Assembly: GCA_038501625.1 (NCBI GenBank) | Contig: JAZAYU010000003.1 | Coordinates: 5,346,796 to 5,410,795, forward strand | DNA length: 64,000 nucleotides | Direction: 5' to 3' | Source of the DNA: Corbicula japonica | Taxonomy: Eukaryota; Mollusca; Bivalvia; Venerida; Cyrenidae | Shown: in pieces, positions 1 through 11,510 of the stretch | Numbering within the stretch: position 1 is the first letter of the stretch | Layout of the letters: each line of letters opens with the position of its first letter | Program-made: the position numbers and the translations under genes | The notes under the pieces: generated by a model | Seen by the model: only the letters and a program-made list of their open reading frames with translations | What the model was told of the DNA's origin: nothing | Database searches by the model: none

Positions 1-98
1 TCAAGCACTGATTGGCTGAAATGGCGACCAGTCACCATTTCAGCCAATCAAATTCTTGAGATTTGAGACTGGTTTCCTATCTCAGTTTTATAACCTTC
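1..98. mobile_element. Palindromic MITE, copy 1 (cut by window edge)
   Basis: The arm ATTGGCTGAAATGG is mirrored by CCATTTCAGCCAAT, and the copy ends in the same outer sequence (CTCAGTTTTATAACCTT) as the complete copy at 7874-8009. Only the loop and right arm are inside the window. No coding content. It is a non-autonomous foldback element; its superfamily cannot be told from the sequence. Confidence 0.7.
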
Positions 99-561
99 AG
101 CCCTGATGTGGCATTGTCAAGAAATTCTCCTGCAATTCATCAGGCTTTTTTTTACCAGAATGTGTTATGTGTTGTAGGTACATGTATGACTTACCTGTGG
201 TCCTCTCTGCTAGGGAGCAGGGTTGTTCAGTAGCTATAGCAACACTTTCTGCTTCCATGTTCACTTCTTCAGCTGGCTCAACAGTCTACAAGCAGACAAA
301 CAACACATTACAGGGCAAGAAAAATAATTACAGGATCTACCTTCCTCATAAAGTCTAGATTGTGAATGAGTTGTGTATGAATAGAGAATCTTTCCATAAT
401 CAGTATGCAGATGGTATTTGGTATTATCTATGGAAATCTGTTCAAACTGTAAGTAACACATCTGGTTTGCACCAACAGAAGTAGATCTGAAGAGCCTATT
501 ATTTATTTCTTCCTTTGCTATAACTTTGCCATCCTTCCAATTTGAGAATCATGTCTATGTG
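99..561. other. Non-coding stretch, nothing recognised
   Basis: AT-rich sequence with short open frames on both strands but no domain, splice-phase pattern or repeat that I can name. Confidence 0.5.
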
Positions 562-750
562 TTAACCCTTTACTCCATATATACATCTGATTAGGCTCTG
601 CGTTGTTTGCATTTTTGTTCAAATAATATCCTTATAAATCAAAAAGGGAACAGTGTAGATCCTGATCAGACTGCTTAGTTATGCCAGCTAATCTGGATCT
701 GATACGTTCACCAATGTGAAACAGCCATTACCCATGGAGAAACTGGTTAA
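562..750. mobile_element. GATC-dyad MITE flanked by TTAA, copy 1
   Basis: Bounded by TTAA on both sides. The left terminus TTAACCCTTTACTCCATAT is imperfectly mirrored at the right (CCCATGGAGAAACTGGTTAA). Inside is the family's core, AGTGTAGATCCTGATCAG, with a diverged partner arm (AATCTGGATCTGATAC). No coding capacity. TTAA target use is known for piggyBac and Kolobok; assignment to either is inference. Confidence 0.65.
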
Positions 751-925
751 AAGAATGTAAGCCAAGTCGATGAGGGCTTGCTATTTAGCCAGTCCATCCT
801 GTCAATATATCCTAATCCTACATATTCTGCCTGTGCCCTCTATTCATAATTAGATGTGTTGTCAATCAGATATTTGTTTTTTTATTTTTATCAAAATCAT
901 GAACAATGCCAGTGAATGCAACAGT

Positions 926-1074
926 TTAACCCTCTAATCCACAATACCTGTACATGTTTTATCACATGTGCAAACAGAGTAGATCTAGATCAGATGGCAT
1001 GGACATGCCTGCTGTTCTGGATCTGCACTGTTTGCCCATGAATTACAATGATTTCCCATTTAGTAAAGGGCTAA
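926..1074. mobile_element. GATC-dyad MITE, copy 2
   Basis: Starts TTAACCCTCTAATCCA and ends CATTTAGTAAAGGGCTAA, which are the mirrored family termini with a few substitutions. The interior has GTAGATCTAGATCAG facing TCTGGATCTGCACTG. It is shorter than copies 1 and 3, so probably internally deleted. A short open frame through it is a by-product of the repeat. Confidence 0.6.
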
Positions 1075-1439
1075 CTGGAGTATGGGATAAATTGAAAGAA
1101 AGGCTCATGCTTAAATGCAAAATGAGTAAATACCTTTGCAAACATATCTCTCAAAACATTGTGAACAGACAGGAATACTGCCATTGCTAGAATCTAGCAA
1201 TGATGTACCCAGAAAATACCTATCTGACATATGTTACTGATCATAGAGGTCTGAAGTGTGTACCGTGTCCAAATATCATATATGCACATCAGTTACCATC
1301 CCATATATTGATCACATATGCTGGAATGACTTACATATATCACAATCATGATTAAAGAATAACGATCGGTATCAGAATGATCTAACAATTAATTTCATTA
1401 GGATAACTCATGGGATATTGTTCTTAGGCTTATATGAGA

Positions 1440-1640
1440 GGGTGAACAGTGCAGATCCTAATCAGCCTACACATCCATGAAGTCTGATCTGGATCTACAC
1501 TCTCCACTTTATGGTCCAAAACTACCTTATTTATCTTAATGTGAGTAGTTAAGATCCTGATCAGACTGCATCATTGTGCAGAATGATCTGGATCTACATG
1601 TACACTGGTCTCACATGGAGTAAAAGCCATTTCTAAGGAG
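1440..1640. repeat. GATC-dyad repeat, partial copies
   Basis: Two consecutive dyads: AGTGCAGATCCTAATCAG facing GTCTGATCTGGATCTACAC, then AAGATCCTGATCAGACTGC facing ATGATCTGGATCTACATG, followed by the family right end CATGGAGTAAA. The left terminus is not recognisable. Same family as 562-750. Confidence 0.5.
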
Positions 1641-1829
1641 CAAATGGATAAGAATCATTTGAACACAGGTAGTTAAGATAGAACAATCCTATGCCTACAG
1701 GTACTGAGGCTAGTCAACAGTCAAAAAAGTTATCTGGAGTGCTTTCATTATTCAAGAATATACAAAATCCATTTTAAAAGTTCTAAACGATGAAAGAATA
1801 TCAAATTAAAGTTTATCTAACTGATATTT

Positions 1830-1905
1830 TTAAACCCTTTACTCCATATATATGCATTTTATCGCATGTGCAACAAGTGTAGATCCACATTCTGAACTTT
1901 TCATT
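1830..1905. repeat. GATC-dyad MITE, truncated left end
   Basis: TTAAACCCTTTACTCCATA followed by the interior AAGTGTAGATCCACATTCTG, then identity stops about 30 bp before the hAT-like element at 1935. Only the left end of the family remains. Confidence 0.5.
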
Positions 1906-1934
1906 TGTCAGAAATAATGTAATTAATCAAAAAG

Positions 1935-3030
1935 CAGGGCTCTGCCCACTGGGAGATTTGGACGACATCGTCGCCTTGGCTTTCCAAACTTCGCCCTAAC
2001 AAAAATCCAACAAACATTTTTTTGTTCTTGAAATCTAGATACGCTCTGCCCGACTTACGAAATGCCTGCCTAATCCTAATTGAGAGTCGCACGTTTCTGC
2101 CCGAAGGCAATTTACATTATCGTTAAACTAAATAAATCAGTCATTTTTATCACCTGTGTTACATAATTACTTCCGGTCATTTGCGTGCGTAAGTTAACAG
2201 TATACAAGTATAGCAAAGACGTCACAAAAATGGGGATCCCCGCATCGAGAGTTTTCATTTGTTTACGTGCATATAATTTATGATGATCACGTTTTAAGGA
2301 AACCAGGAAATTCCCTAATAAAAATAGATTAATCATAAAATGAATGAAATAGAAAAATACTTTTTCTTTTTCGAATCATGTTTGAAAATAACAAATAAAC
2401 TGTACCATACTTGCTGGACAATTATAATGTTAATTAGATCTGACACACAAATATTGATTTATGATGTTTTTTTTTATAATAACGTTTACGCAACATTTTG
2501 GCGCCCAAAGGGAGATAATTATTATAACTCTTCACAAAGAAGAAGATAGTTGTAAAGTACATTTGTGTAATTGGATAAATATAATGAATTTCGGATAGGA
2601 AAAGTCACAAAAGAAAATGAGTTGACTATGTCGACAAATGGACAGTTTTCAAAACGGCGAATGGCCAAAGATTCAAACGTATACACAGCACATTTACAGA
2701 GTATAGGTTATCTTCCAAACCGGATTCTATTGAACATGATGATTCAGATATTACTGAGCGTTTTACCCCACTCACCACTGACAAAACTGAGAATTTGTAA
2801 GCACCGTGTATTATAATGCTCCAGTTAATTGAATCAAATATCCTGACAAAAAAGAAAATTTAAATAACTGAATTTAACTGTAGAAGTGTTATTTGCTGCT
2901 GCTGTTGCTGCTGCAAATTACTAATTTGATTATCAGTGGTGTTTATATAAACATGCCTGTGTACTTCAAAATTGCTTGCAAGTCATTCCGACTCACTTCT
3001 CCCTAAATATTAAGCCTAGGCAGAGCCCTG
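1935..3030. mobile_element. hAT-like DNA transposon, approx 1.1 kb, probably non-autonomous
   Basis: The left end CAGGGCTCTGCCC is mirrored at the right end by GGCAGAGCCCTG, a CAGGG-type terminus usual in hAT transposons. The flanks share AAAAAG, and up to 8 bp if the terminal CA is counted, consistent with an 8-bp hAT target duplication. Interior 2571-2816 reads open on the plus strand. A second frame over 2704-2796 encodes an acidic stretch (RLSSKPDSIEHDDSDITERF) ending at a possible splice donor. This could be a decayed transposase first exon. No RNase-H-like DDE core or BED finger is visible. Confidence 0.5.
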
Positions 3031-3234
3031 AAAAAGCAAGCAGTACAAATCCCAGACTTCCCATAAGTTGAAAAAAGTGTCAGACAATTGGTCAGACAAA
3101 ATGTGAAAATTTGTCTGACAAAAAAATTCTGTCTGACCAAAACATGTTTAAAGGAATTGCCAGTTCAAATTTTGTCTCACATTTGGTATGAGAACATAAG
3201 AAATAACGTCAGACTGGCCAAAAATTTACTGGAA

Positions 3235-3361
3235 AGGTCCGTCGGTCTGGCAACTTTTGGGAAGTCTGCAGATCCTGATCAAATGGCATGAACGTGCCGA
3301 CTGATCTGGATGTACACAGTTCCACATGCCATAAAGATGTATATATGAAGTAAGGGGTTAA
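3235..3361. repeat. GATC-dyad MITE, 5'-truncated copy
   Basis: CAGATCCTGATCAAATGGCA faces CGACTGATCTGGATGTACAC, and the right terminus AAGTAAGGGGTTAA is present. The sequence left of it (3088-3235), with repeated TGTCTGAC/GTCAGAC words, does not belong to the family and is not recognised. Confidence 0.5.
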
Positions 3362-3779
3362 AACAATGAGCTTGCTACAGTGTCATGTTGTATGTATTTT
3401 TGTAATGTCATTAAGCATTTATACCATCTAAAAGTTCTCAAAGCTACTTTCTCCTTAACTTGAGAAGATATCAATGATATAAATTACAGTTCTAAACATG
3501 AGACCCTAAAAAGATCAGCTTTGATAGAAATTTTAAACAGGTAAAGGTATATTTCAAAGCAGTAAACAATGGAATTTAGCGCTAAGTTATACAGGTAGAA
3601 TTCCTACAACAATTCTCCTACACCATTATAACAAGATTCTATCAATCTCATGGCCACTCAAGCTATCAAGTATTCACTAAAATATTTTTACAAAACATGT
3701 TTAATGTCAGCAAAAACATAACATTTTCAAAATTAATACACAATAAATAGGCTTATAGTTGTTAACTTCATGGATACTG

Positions 3780-3990
3780 TTAAAAAATATCTCATTTCAG
3801 AGTGAATTTAGAACAGCCTGCAAATCCATGCAGTCAGATCAGGATCTACACTTATCAGTTTCAGATTCAATAGAAAATTGAAGATCCTATTCAGACTGCA
3901 CAGATACAATGTATGAAGGCTGCTCTGGATCTGCACTGGTTGCACAGGAGATAAATGTACAGTATAAGCCACCTATAGAGTAAAGATTTA
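3780..3990. repeat. GATC-dyad repeat, degenerate
   Basis: Two dyads can be read: CAGTCAGATCAGGATCTACAC, and AAGATCCTATTCAGACTGCA facing TGCTCTGGATCTGCACTG. It ends near TAGAGTAAAG, a worn form of the family right end. Confidence 0.45.
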
Positions 3991-5606
3991 TGTGACATGT
4001 AGGCATCTGGAATGTTTATCTTGCAAGCAAGTAGCCCCGAACACACATGAACTTAACGTGAACACTGAATTATGGTTTGCCATGCTTCTTTATAGTCTAT
4101 AAGTTACGGAGGCATTAAAGTACTCTACTTATTTTCCACTGTGCACCTTACTTAAAATGGTACCAATTGTTATTTTTTTACTCCTATTGTTATCCTTTAA
4201 TGATTTTTTTTAAAATGCAATAATAGAAGAAAAACCACCAGATAAATTTACAGATGTTGACTGAAACAGTGTTCAAAGCTATAAATTATGGTCCAAGGGA
4301 GACAACTGCCAAGCTTACATCTTGAAATGTGTTAGACTTCACAATTGGACGTCTTCCCTCCCTGTTTTTGTCTCGGCACTTTACACTAAAACATCCACAC
4401 CATTTCCACATTTGTGCAACACATGAAATATCACTTCTTAAATTCCAAAATCCTCAATCTTCTCATTTACAAACAAAATGCAAAACAAAAACTAATTATA
4501 TTCATTAAAAAGCTACATGTAAGTAGGAAAACATTTATTTTTTCGAAAGTGGTAATCCATTTCACAATATTTAAGCTATCAAACAGCAAAGCTTTCAAAG
4601 ATATTAAGTATATAACATAACAGACATCTTAGGCTCAGGTGAAATCCTGTGCAACAAATGGAAGGCATCAGAGCTGAATTCTACATTGCCAGCTTGAACA
4701 TGTCGAGGGTTTTTTTTTGTCTCATCTAATTAATATCACAGACAGCATTTGGCAATGTACAGTGCTTCAGTATAACATGTATACATAATTTTATGAGGAT
4801 ACAGCATACAGATCAAGACTGATCTTTCTCTGTTAATCAATTACAGAAGTCATAAGATAAGGAGGTCCCCCCTAAAACCCAGAATCAGGACCAAATGTAG
4901 ATCCTTTTCCAATCACTATTTACATAGCTGTAACCTAGAAGTCATGTCCAACACTTCTATTAAGAGGGATTTTTGTCAGTTGTCACAATTGGAGGCAGGG
5001 GCAATTTTGACAAAATGACATGGCAATATTTTAGTGGCTATTTTTTAATTTTGAGCTCAGATTATCGCCTCCTTTCTTGATTCAACCCTCTTCTACTTTG
5101 AAATGGTGGTAGCTAAACAATGGTTTTATACTACAAGTGTAACTAAAAGGGGGCAATTTGTTTTTCGGATAACATGGTATCTTGACAAATGACATAAAGG
5201 ACCTTCTTGTCTTTTAAACTGACAATAATGCTAAAATTTATATGATGGAATTGTAAGGCTATAAGTTATATTCTAAGGATTGATGGAATGTACAGATTTT
5301 TATCAGGTTTTGACTTACATGTACCTACATGAATCAGTTCTCATAATCAGAAGAATAAACATGTATATCTTTTTAAATTCTAACCTTTCTTTTTTTAAAT
5401 GTAGGTTATACACTGTAGTTATAGGCAGATCACTACCATCAATACTGCCTTAAATTGAACATTCCTATCAGTAAGTGATTAAAATACTACTCTAAATTTT
5501 CATCAACCAATGTAATTAATTCTGCTAACAAGGTAAATGGTGTCAAATTTGATACAACAGCAATATAAAGTATCAACCCATGCCTTTTATCACAAGGATT
5601 GAAAGC
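3991..5606. other. Non-coding stretch, nothing recognised
   Basis: AT-rich sequence with only chance open frames. No recognisable protein, RNA gene or clear repeat structure. Confidence 0.5.
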
Positions 5607-6003
5607 TAATAATTTGTAGGATATTTGAATATCTAAAGCTGTAATTGACATTTTTTGAACAATATTTTCCAAGACAACTGGAGCTAGACCATTTAAAATT
5701 TTAAAAGTTATTATAGTGCCATAGTTCTCATACGTCTAATGTGTAGGCTTGGGAGGTTAATCTTACCGAGAAGTTGGTCATATGTTGATGTATAGTCTGA
5801 ATATACAAAACGAAGTACTCTTTCTTGTAATTTCTCCATCTTCAATGTGTTTGCAACGGCGTAAAAGTGCCATGCCATTGGACAGAAATTAAAATTTGAC
5901 AGTATAAAAGTATGAATTATATTCAATCTGTTTAGTTTACATAAATTTTGCCCAATTCTTTTCATAATATTTAATTGTCTACCTGTCTTTCTGCATAAAT
6001 TAC
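5607..6003 (-). pseudogene. LINE (CR1/Jockey-type) reverse transcriptase C-terminal fragment
   Basis: Nearly identical over about 400 bp to the LINE at 17817-18214. It encodes on the minus strand the region after the catalytic site: GQNLCKLNRLNIIHTFILSN, NFCPMAWHF and LQERVLRFVYSDYTSTYDQL. The frame breaks where a small insertion (near 5711) separates two open segments. Both ends stop abruptly, and the right end runs into a GATC-dyad repeat. It is a dead fragment of a non-LTR retrotransposon. Confidence 0.8.
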
Positions 6004-6120
6004 TGCATATCTGCCCTGTCTGGTCTGGATCTATACTGTTTCATTCTTGGTCAGAGATATCCTGATGAATTTCAAAGCGAACAGTGTAGAATCTGATCAG
6101 ATTGCATGGGCGTGCATTTA
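6004..6120. repeat. GATC-dyad repeat, partial
   Basis: GTCTGGTCTGGATCTATACTG and AACAGTGTAGAATCTGATC are inward-facing worn arms of the family seen at 6529-6773. Neither terminus is clear. Confidence 0.4.
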
Positions 6121-6528
6121 CTTCTACTATAAAAAGTATGTTGATAAATTCAAAAATAACACAAAAGGCAGCAGCCAGAACAAGTCACAGAACACCATGC
6201 TTTGAACAACCTCCCTTACATGTAGATACATGTAACTGCATTTATTCTACCAAAAAACCCAACATGTTCCAAATTATGTCAGCATCTATTGGAATAAAGC
6301 CTGACCAAGCAATCAGGTAGAAAACACAGCAAACAAAATGACCTACTTCACCACAACTTCTCCAGAGAGTGCTGGCTACATTCCCCATTCACATACCATC
6401 CTGTAAGGTGACATGCAGGATCATGTCCTTAGAACTACACAGGTAAATCCTGGCATTCTTCTGCTGCCTGTCATGTCTAATTGTTGATACTGTACTGTAT
6501 CATAGGAGATCTTTGTGAACATCTTTTT

Positions 6529-6773
6529 TTAAGCCATTACTCCATATACAGGTTTGATCATGTGTGCCATCAGTGTAGATCATGATAAGTCTTCAAATCC
6601 ATGTCAGCACTGAGCAAATCTGAATCTACAATGGTCACTTCTTGGTGAGAAATATCCAAATGAATTAAAAGCAAACAGTAATGATCCTGATCAGATGGCA
6701 CAGATTTGCTGGCTGATCTGGATCTACTGTTTGCTTATGGATAACATTCATATCCCATGGAGTAAAGGGTTAA
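6529..6773. mobile_element. GATC-dyad MITE flanked by TTAA, longest copy
   Basis: TTAA at both ends, with terminal inverted repeats TTAAGCCATTACTCCATAT and CCATGGAGTAAAGGGTTAA. The interior carries two dyads: AGTGTAGATCATGATAAG, and ATGATCCTGATCAGATGGCA facing GCTGATCTGGATCTACTG. This two-dyad form is the best copy in the window for defining the family. No coding content. Confidence 0.65.
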
Positions 6774-6869
6774 TTCTAGCAACCCCAGCTGATTTTTCAG
6801 ATTTAATGTATTGTAATAAAAATAACAATTCTGAAAGGTCTGAGTTTGAGGATCAAAGAACTTTTTAAA

Positions 6870-7050
6870 TTTTTAAAATATCTTTATAAATAAAAAAGTT
6901 ATTGAGATTTGAAGTTCGAAAATTTCACATTTTTTCTGGACAACTTTGCCTATTCGTGTATTAATACATTTCAGCGCGATGACGGACCCGAAAATGCTAT
7001 GATATTTCTTTAATTTTAAATAACTTTTTTATTTGTAAAGATATAATCAT
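6870..7050. repeat. Foldback sequence with approx 29-bp arms
   Basis: ATATCTTTATAAATAAAAAAG near 6878 is mirrored by CTTTTTTATTTGTAAAGATAT near 7024, separated by about 115 bp that include GCGCGATGACGG. Probably the end or core of a small inverted-repeat element. Boundaries are not clear. Confidence 0.4.
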
Positions 7051-7873
7051 CAAACTTGGCATTCTTAATCAATTTTTCATGTAGATTTCATTTCTGAAGT
7101 TATTTTCTTGCTTAAGTTAACCACAAGTTATTCACAATAAAATCATGAAAAAATGAGCAACTTTTTTTCTGAATTTTATTGTTTTCATATATTGTCAACG
7201 ATACCCTTTAAAATCATCAGATATTTATTAAATAATTCATTGTGTTAACTAGCTTAACTCCTGGACTGAACCAGAAAGGGGTAAAACTAAAACCCGGCAC
7301 ATTGATTACATGTAAGAACAGTAACTGCAGTCTTTATTTAATCCAGATCATCATATAACATCATATAACAGAGTAAGTTGATCAAGAAAAAAGCCATGAA
7401 GTAAAATGGTTACTATGTATTAATTTATATGTGTATACTTTGTTACTTGAATGTGTATACTAATGTAGGAAATGGTGAGATTCGAAAAAATAAAAGCTGT
7501 TACAAGTTTATTGCAGTATTTCTCCATTTTTTCAATAGCAACAGAGATTATTCACACTTTTATGCAACAACAGTATATAGTCCTAATGATAATAACAAAT
7601 TAACAATAGAGGACATTGCATGGCATAATATAATTCAAAGTATATGCTAAAAAGTGCTCTAATTTTGTTGGCGAAAGAAAGCATAATTCCCCTTGCCCTG
7701 TTTTGGCAGCACCGTCCCCTTTTCACAGCACACTGCAGTGTAATGCTGGCTATCTCAATAAATTACCTCACATGACCATTACTCATTTATCGTATTACGA
7801 TGTTGAGATCATTAGATACAAAAGAACTTCAGGTGTGGAAAAGACCACTTATTTCAACAGGACTCCAGTGCCC
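7051..7873. other. Non-coding stretch, nothing recognised
   Basis: AT-rich, with chance open frames only. The frame over 7703-7978 runs through the palindromic MITE and is not a gene. Confidence 0.5.
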
Positions 7874-8009
7874 AAGGTTATAAAACTGAGCATGGAAACC
7901 AGTCTCTATTCTCAAGCATCTGATTGGCTGAAATGGCGACTGGTTGTCATTTCAGCCAATCAGATGCTTGAGATTTGAGACTGGTTTCTATGCTCAGTTT
8001 TATGACCTT
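7874..8009. mobile_element. Palindromic MITE, complete copy (136 bp)
   Basis: AAGGTTATAAAACTGAGCA at the left is mirrored by TGCTCAGTTTTATGACCTT at the right. The inner arms CTCAAGCATCTGATTGGCTG and CAGCCAATCAGATGCTTGAG meet at a 5-bp loop near 7943. The element is therefore almost one hairpin with arms of about 65 bp. The copy at 1-98 belongs to the same family. Confidence 0.75.
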
Positions 8010-8131
8010 CAGCCCAGACTCCATCATTTTATCTCCTTAAAACTTTGTCTGCTGACATTGGTCAATTTACCACAGCAAGACCTCACTTGCTAACTGTCAA
8101 ACATCTCCAAATACAGAATATTTTATTTATA

Positions 8132-8325
8132 TTAAACCTTTACTTCATAGATATGTCATAATCACATGGGCAAATAGTGTAGATCCAGATCAGCCAGCAC
8201 AGTCATGCCATCTGATCAAGATCTACACTGTTTGCTTTAAGATTTATTTTGTTATTTCTGATAAAATGCAACTAGTGTAGATTTAGATGAGATGACATAA
8301 GAGTTCTGGCTGATTGGTTTAAGTC
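8132..8325. mobile_element. GATC-dyad MITE, last copy of the cluster
   Basis: Starts TTAAACCTTTACTTCATAG. The interior has AGTGTAGATCCAGATCAG facing ATCTGATCAAGATCTACAC, then a worn second dyad. The right end is degenerate (GGTTTAAG). I saw no recognisable copies downstream of this point. Confidence 0.55.
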
Positions 8326-8879
8326 TAGAAACATGCTACCAAATTTTGCAGCACACCAACTGTTCCATCTTACAGGATTAATGCAGACAGTTACATACAG
8401 GTATTATCAGGAGTGGGCTGAGACTGTGCATCATCTTCCAGCAATTATCTACACAGATAGCAGGCCTCAATGACAGATGTTCACACAGCCTCCTGGGCTT
8501 ATCAGCACAGGTAATTCTCATCACATGTTTTGTGGATAAATTATGCAAATCATTTGTTGTGTTTTATTTATGTAATACCTCCTTTGCCATACTTCTAGTA
8601 ATTTTTCATGTTTTAGTCTGTCAGGTATTAATACACATACATGTAATAATAAAAATAAACCAAAGGTGTGTCCATAGAGCATAACATAAGTTTGTCAATA
8701 TTTCTGAACAGAAAGCGTGTGAAAGCCTACCTTCATTCTCCAGGTACAACCCACTCCACTAATACCTCTCAGGCCTAAAATACCTGTTAATCCACAACAA
8801 GCACTCATCTATATAGGAAACAAACTATCACAACTACTTTAAACTTATCAAAATGTTAATTTCCATTCATCATTTTTTG
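8326..8879. other. Non-coding stretch, nothing recognised
   Basis: No domain, RNA gene or clear repeat seen. Confidence 0.45.
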
Positions 8880-9038
8880 AAAAGTCCAACTGAAATACTA
8901 GGTCTCAGAGAGCAAGATTTTAAACAGTCCAACAGTAATTGTCTAGCAGAACAAGATTTGAATACAATGATACAAAAACGTCTGCAGCTTGAAGAGATTA
9001 AGTTCCTAGAAAGAAAACTACATGTGCATGATGAGTAA
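8880..9038 (+). CDS. Possible terminal exon of unknown gene or transposon
   Basis: An open frame ending at a TAA (9036-9038) encodes a charged, probably helical tail, including LNTMIQKRLQLEEIKFLERK, unlike the low-complexity chance frames around it. Such tails occur at the C-terminus of Myb/SANT-like accessory proteins of Harbinger elements, but no DNA-binding domain is visible here. The acceptor would be a weak AAAAG near 8885. It may be a coincidence. Confidence 0.2.
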   Translation, partial: KSPTEILGLREQDFKQSNSNCLAEQDLNTMIQKRLQLEEIKFLERKLHVHDE

Positions 9039-9220
9039 TGATGAATCAAACAGTTCAAGTGCAGACCTTACAGGCAAACACATGCAGGTTTCAGGTAATT
9101 TGCTTATTATCATATATTATAATCATTACCACAAACCAGATCTGTGGGTGAAAAAAAAACACCACCTGCACCATCCCACCCCTTACATGTAAAAATGTTA
9201 CCAAAATATACAGTTAATCA

Positions 9221-9648
9221 TTAAAGCGGCATTACTTCAATTTAATCCGTTCTTGTATGAAATATGTATTTGGATGTATATTTCGTGTATTTGGAACTAT
9301 AGGCACAAATTTGCAGTATTAGTTCAGGCTAACAAAATTATAATTTACTAAAATAAATTTGGTCCGCGCGACAAAAGCGAAAGTAGGATTTCCGAAACGT
9401 CACAGAAATCAAGATCATCATGAAGTGGTCTATTCGTCAAAAATCGGTGCTAAATATACCTCGATTTATTTAGCTTCTTAAAAGTTCGTTAATGATAATT
9501 TAACAATATCATTGAAAATCCCGTTTTTAAGAAAGAATTTGATCGGACCTTTTGTGTTCTGTTAAAGAGTTTATATATTGGAGTCTATATGGACAAATAT
9601 GATTTTTCAATAGTATATTCTTACTGAAGTTTAGGGCTGGGGCTTTAA
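9221..9648. mobile_element. TTAA-bounded element, approx 430 bp
   Basis: The left end TTAAAGCGGCATTACTTCA is imperfectly mirrored by the right end TAGGGCTGGGGCTTTAA, and both edges carry TTAA. No coding content. Consistent with a non-autonomous TTAA-targeting transposon; the match covers only about 8-10 bp of terminus, so the call is tentative. Confidence 0.35.
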
Positions 9649-10564
9649 GTCTATCTACATGTATGTAAAAACGCAGGGATTTCATTCCATCAAGATACTA
9701 ACAAATTTTTGACCTCGTGAAATTTTCAATTTTTTTAAAACACACTTAGTCTTGACATTCCTTCCAAATGGCATACACTAATGAATAACTCATAAAAAGA
9801 AATGAATAATTCATGATGTCTGCAAAACCCTTAAAAAATTGTTGCCTTCAAAAACTACATACACACTTAACTATGATATTTTTCAATGATTTAGTGGGGT
9901 TACATTGAAAATGATTTAGGGCTTAGAGATACAATTATCTGTGGAACGAATGGATGTGGGTGTATTGCAGGAGGATTGGTGCTGAAAACATACAATATGA
10001 ACAGGGCTCTCGCTGCATTAAAATTTTGTGGACAAGGTGACTTTTCCCTTAGCTCAGCTTTAGGGGAAGAAGCCATACGTCAGGGAGAAATTATGTTTAC
10101 CGTGCTTCTTTCCATCTCTTTCATTAATTATTGGTCAAAGTTTCATCTGTTACATCATGATTGTTGAAGTACGCAACCTGCACTGTGTGATTATTATAAT
10201 AATCAATGGCAAAAATGTTGCGTGTATATTACCGAGTACAGTGATGAGAAATTGACAGAAAGTGATAAACTACTATGATCAGTATGAGAGATCGATAAAA
10301 GAAGAAGTTTCATTTGAATTGGAAGCTTGTGAGCTTAACTGCGATATATTAAATTATAAATCATTATTCTAGTAAAGTACATTTTTTAACTATAAGATTT
10401 TGTCAAAACGGTAAATACTATGAAACTCCTCCTACTATCTGCAACTAACCAATGAAAAACATAGATTTTCCAATAACTGCATCTAATATTGCTCTGTAAG
10501 GAATTTTTGATAATTTTAAATTACAAATACCAGGTTACAACTCATGTAAAGTTTAGTTTATAAT
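9649..10564. other. Non-coding stretch, nothing recognised
   Basis: Contains ACAGGGCTCTCGCTGC at 9999, which resembles a hAT-type end, but no partner end was found. No gene seen. Confidence 0.45.
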
Positions 10565-10748
10565 CAGGGATTGGCTTAGGCTGTGAGAAGAGGGAGAAGT
10601 TTTTCCAATTTTAGGGACAAGTTTCTTAAGTTTAAAGCTTTCTGTATGAAATATATAAGTAAAAACATCTCCCTTGGCTCATTAGAGGGAGAAGTTTAGG
10701 AAATTTGGGAGACCATTTCTCCCAAGGCTCCCTCTAAGCCATTCCCTG
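10565..10748. mobile_element. hAT-type MITE (184 bp)
   Basis: CAGGGATTGGCTTAG at the left is mirrored by CTAAGCCATTCCCTG at the right. Flanking octamers TTTATAAT and TTAATAAA agree at 6 of 8 positions, a plausible worn 8-bp target duplication. The interior repeats GAGGGAGAAGTTT twice and its partner CTCCCTCT. Non-coding. Confidence 0.55.
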
Positions 10749-11069
10749 TTAATAAACAAATTCAGAGAGTTGCATCATCTGAATAATGTGACTAATGATA
10801 AGGGGTTATTTTGTCTCTTTTTTTTTGCAGTCATTTTCAACTTATGAGAACACCGAACTATCAATACATGACTTCCTCAAATTTCAGTTCTAATCAGTGT
10901 CGATTTATCTGAGGTTTGTCTTGTGAATGAAAATTCAGCCAGTAGTTATTCACACCTCGGCAGTTGTCTAACACACTCCGAATCTGATCATGTGCAAACC
11001 AGTATGGAGTAAATTGGAAAAATAAACAGATAAATCACTGTTGTTTCTATGATAATAATAATTATAATG

Positions 11070-11510
11070 ACCTATAGTGACAAAGTTAGGCTCAACATAA
11101 GTAATTTGAACATACGGTGACATTGTTACGCTCCGGACAAGAAATGCTTTATAAAAATCAAAAGGGTCTTATTCAAACACGGAACAAGTTAGAGTAAGGG
11201 TTCTTGTGCACTGCACTTCAAGTCATTGCAAGAAACATGCATACCAAGTTTGGAGTCATTTGAACCTATGGTTACAAATTTATTCTTCAGACAAGAAATG
11301 CTCTATAAAAAATCAATCAACGGGGAATAATTAAAAAACAGAAACAAGTATACCAAGTTTGCTGTCATTTAGACCTACAGTGACAAAGTTAGGCTCAAGA
11401 TAAGGAAATCTGGATGCTGCCGATGTAGCAGACTATGACACGAACACTGCCACCGCCAACACAAAAAGAAATCCTTATACGGCACCTAGTCAGGCGACAC
11501 AAAAACTAAA
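11070..11510. repeat. Diverged interspersed/tandem repeat
   Basis: Three worn copies of a unit of roughly 150 bp, recognised by recurring CTATAGTGACAAAGTTAGGCT, CATACGGTGACATTGTTACGCT and CCTACAGTGACAAAGTTAGG. The words GACAAGAAATGCTNTATAAAA and CCAAGTTTG also repeat. Non-coding. Confidence 0.5.
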
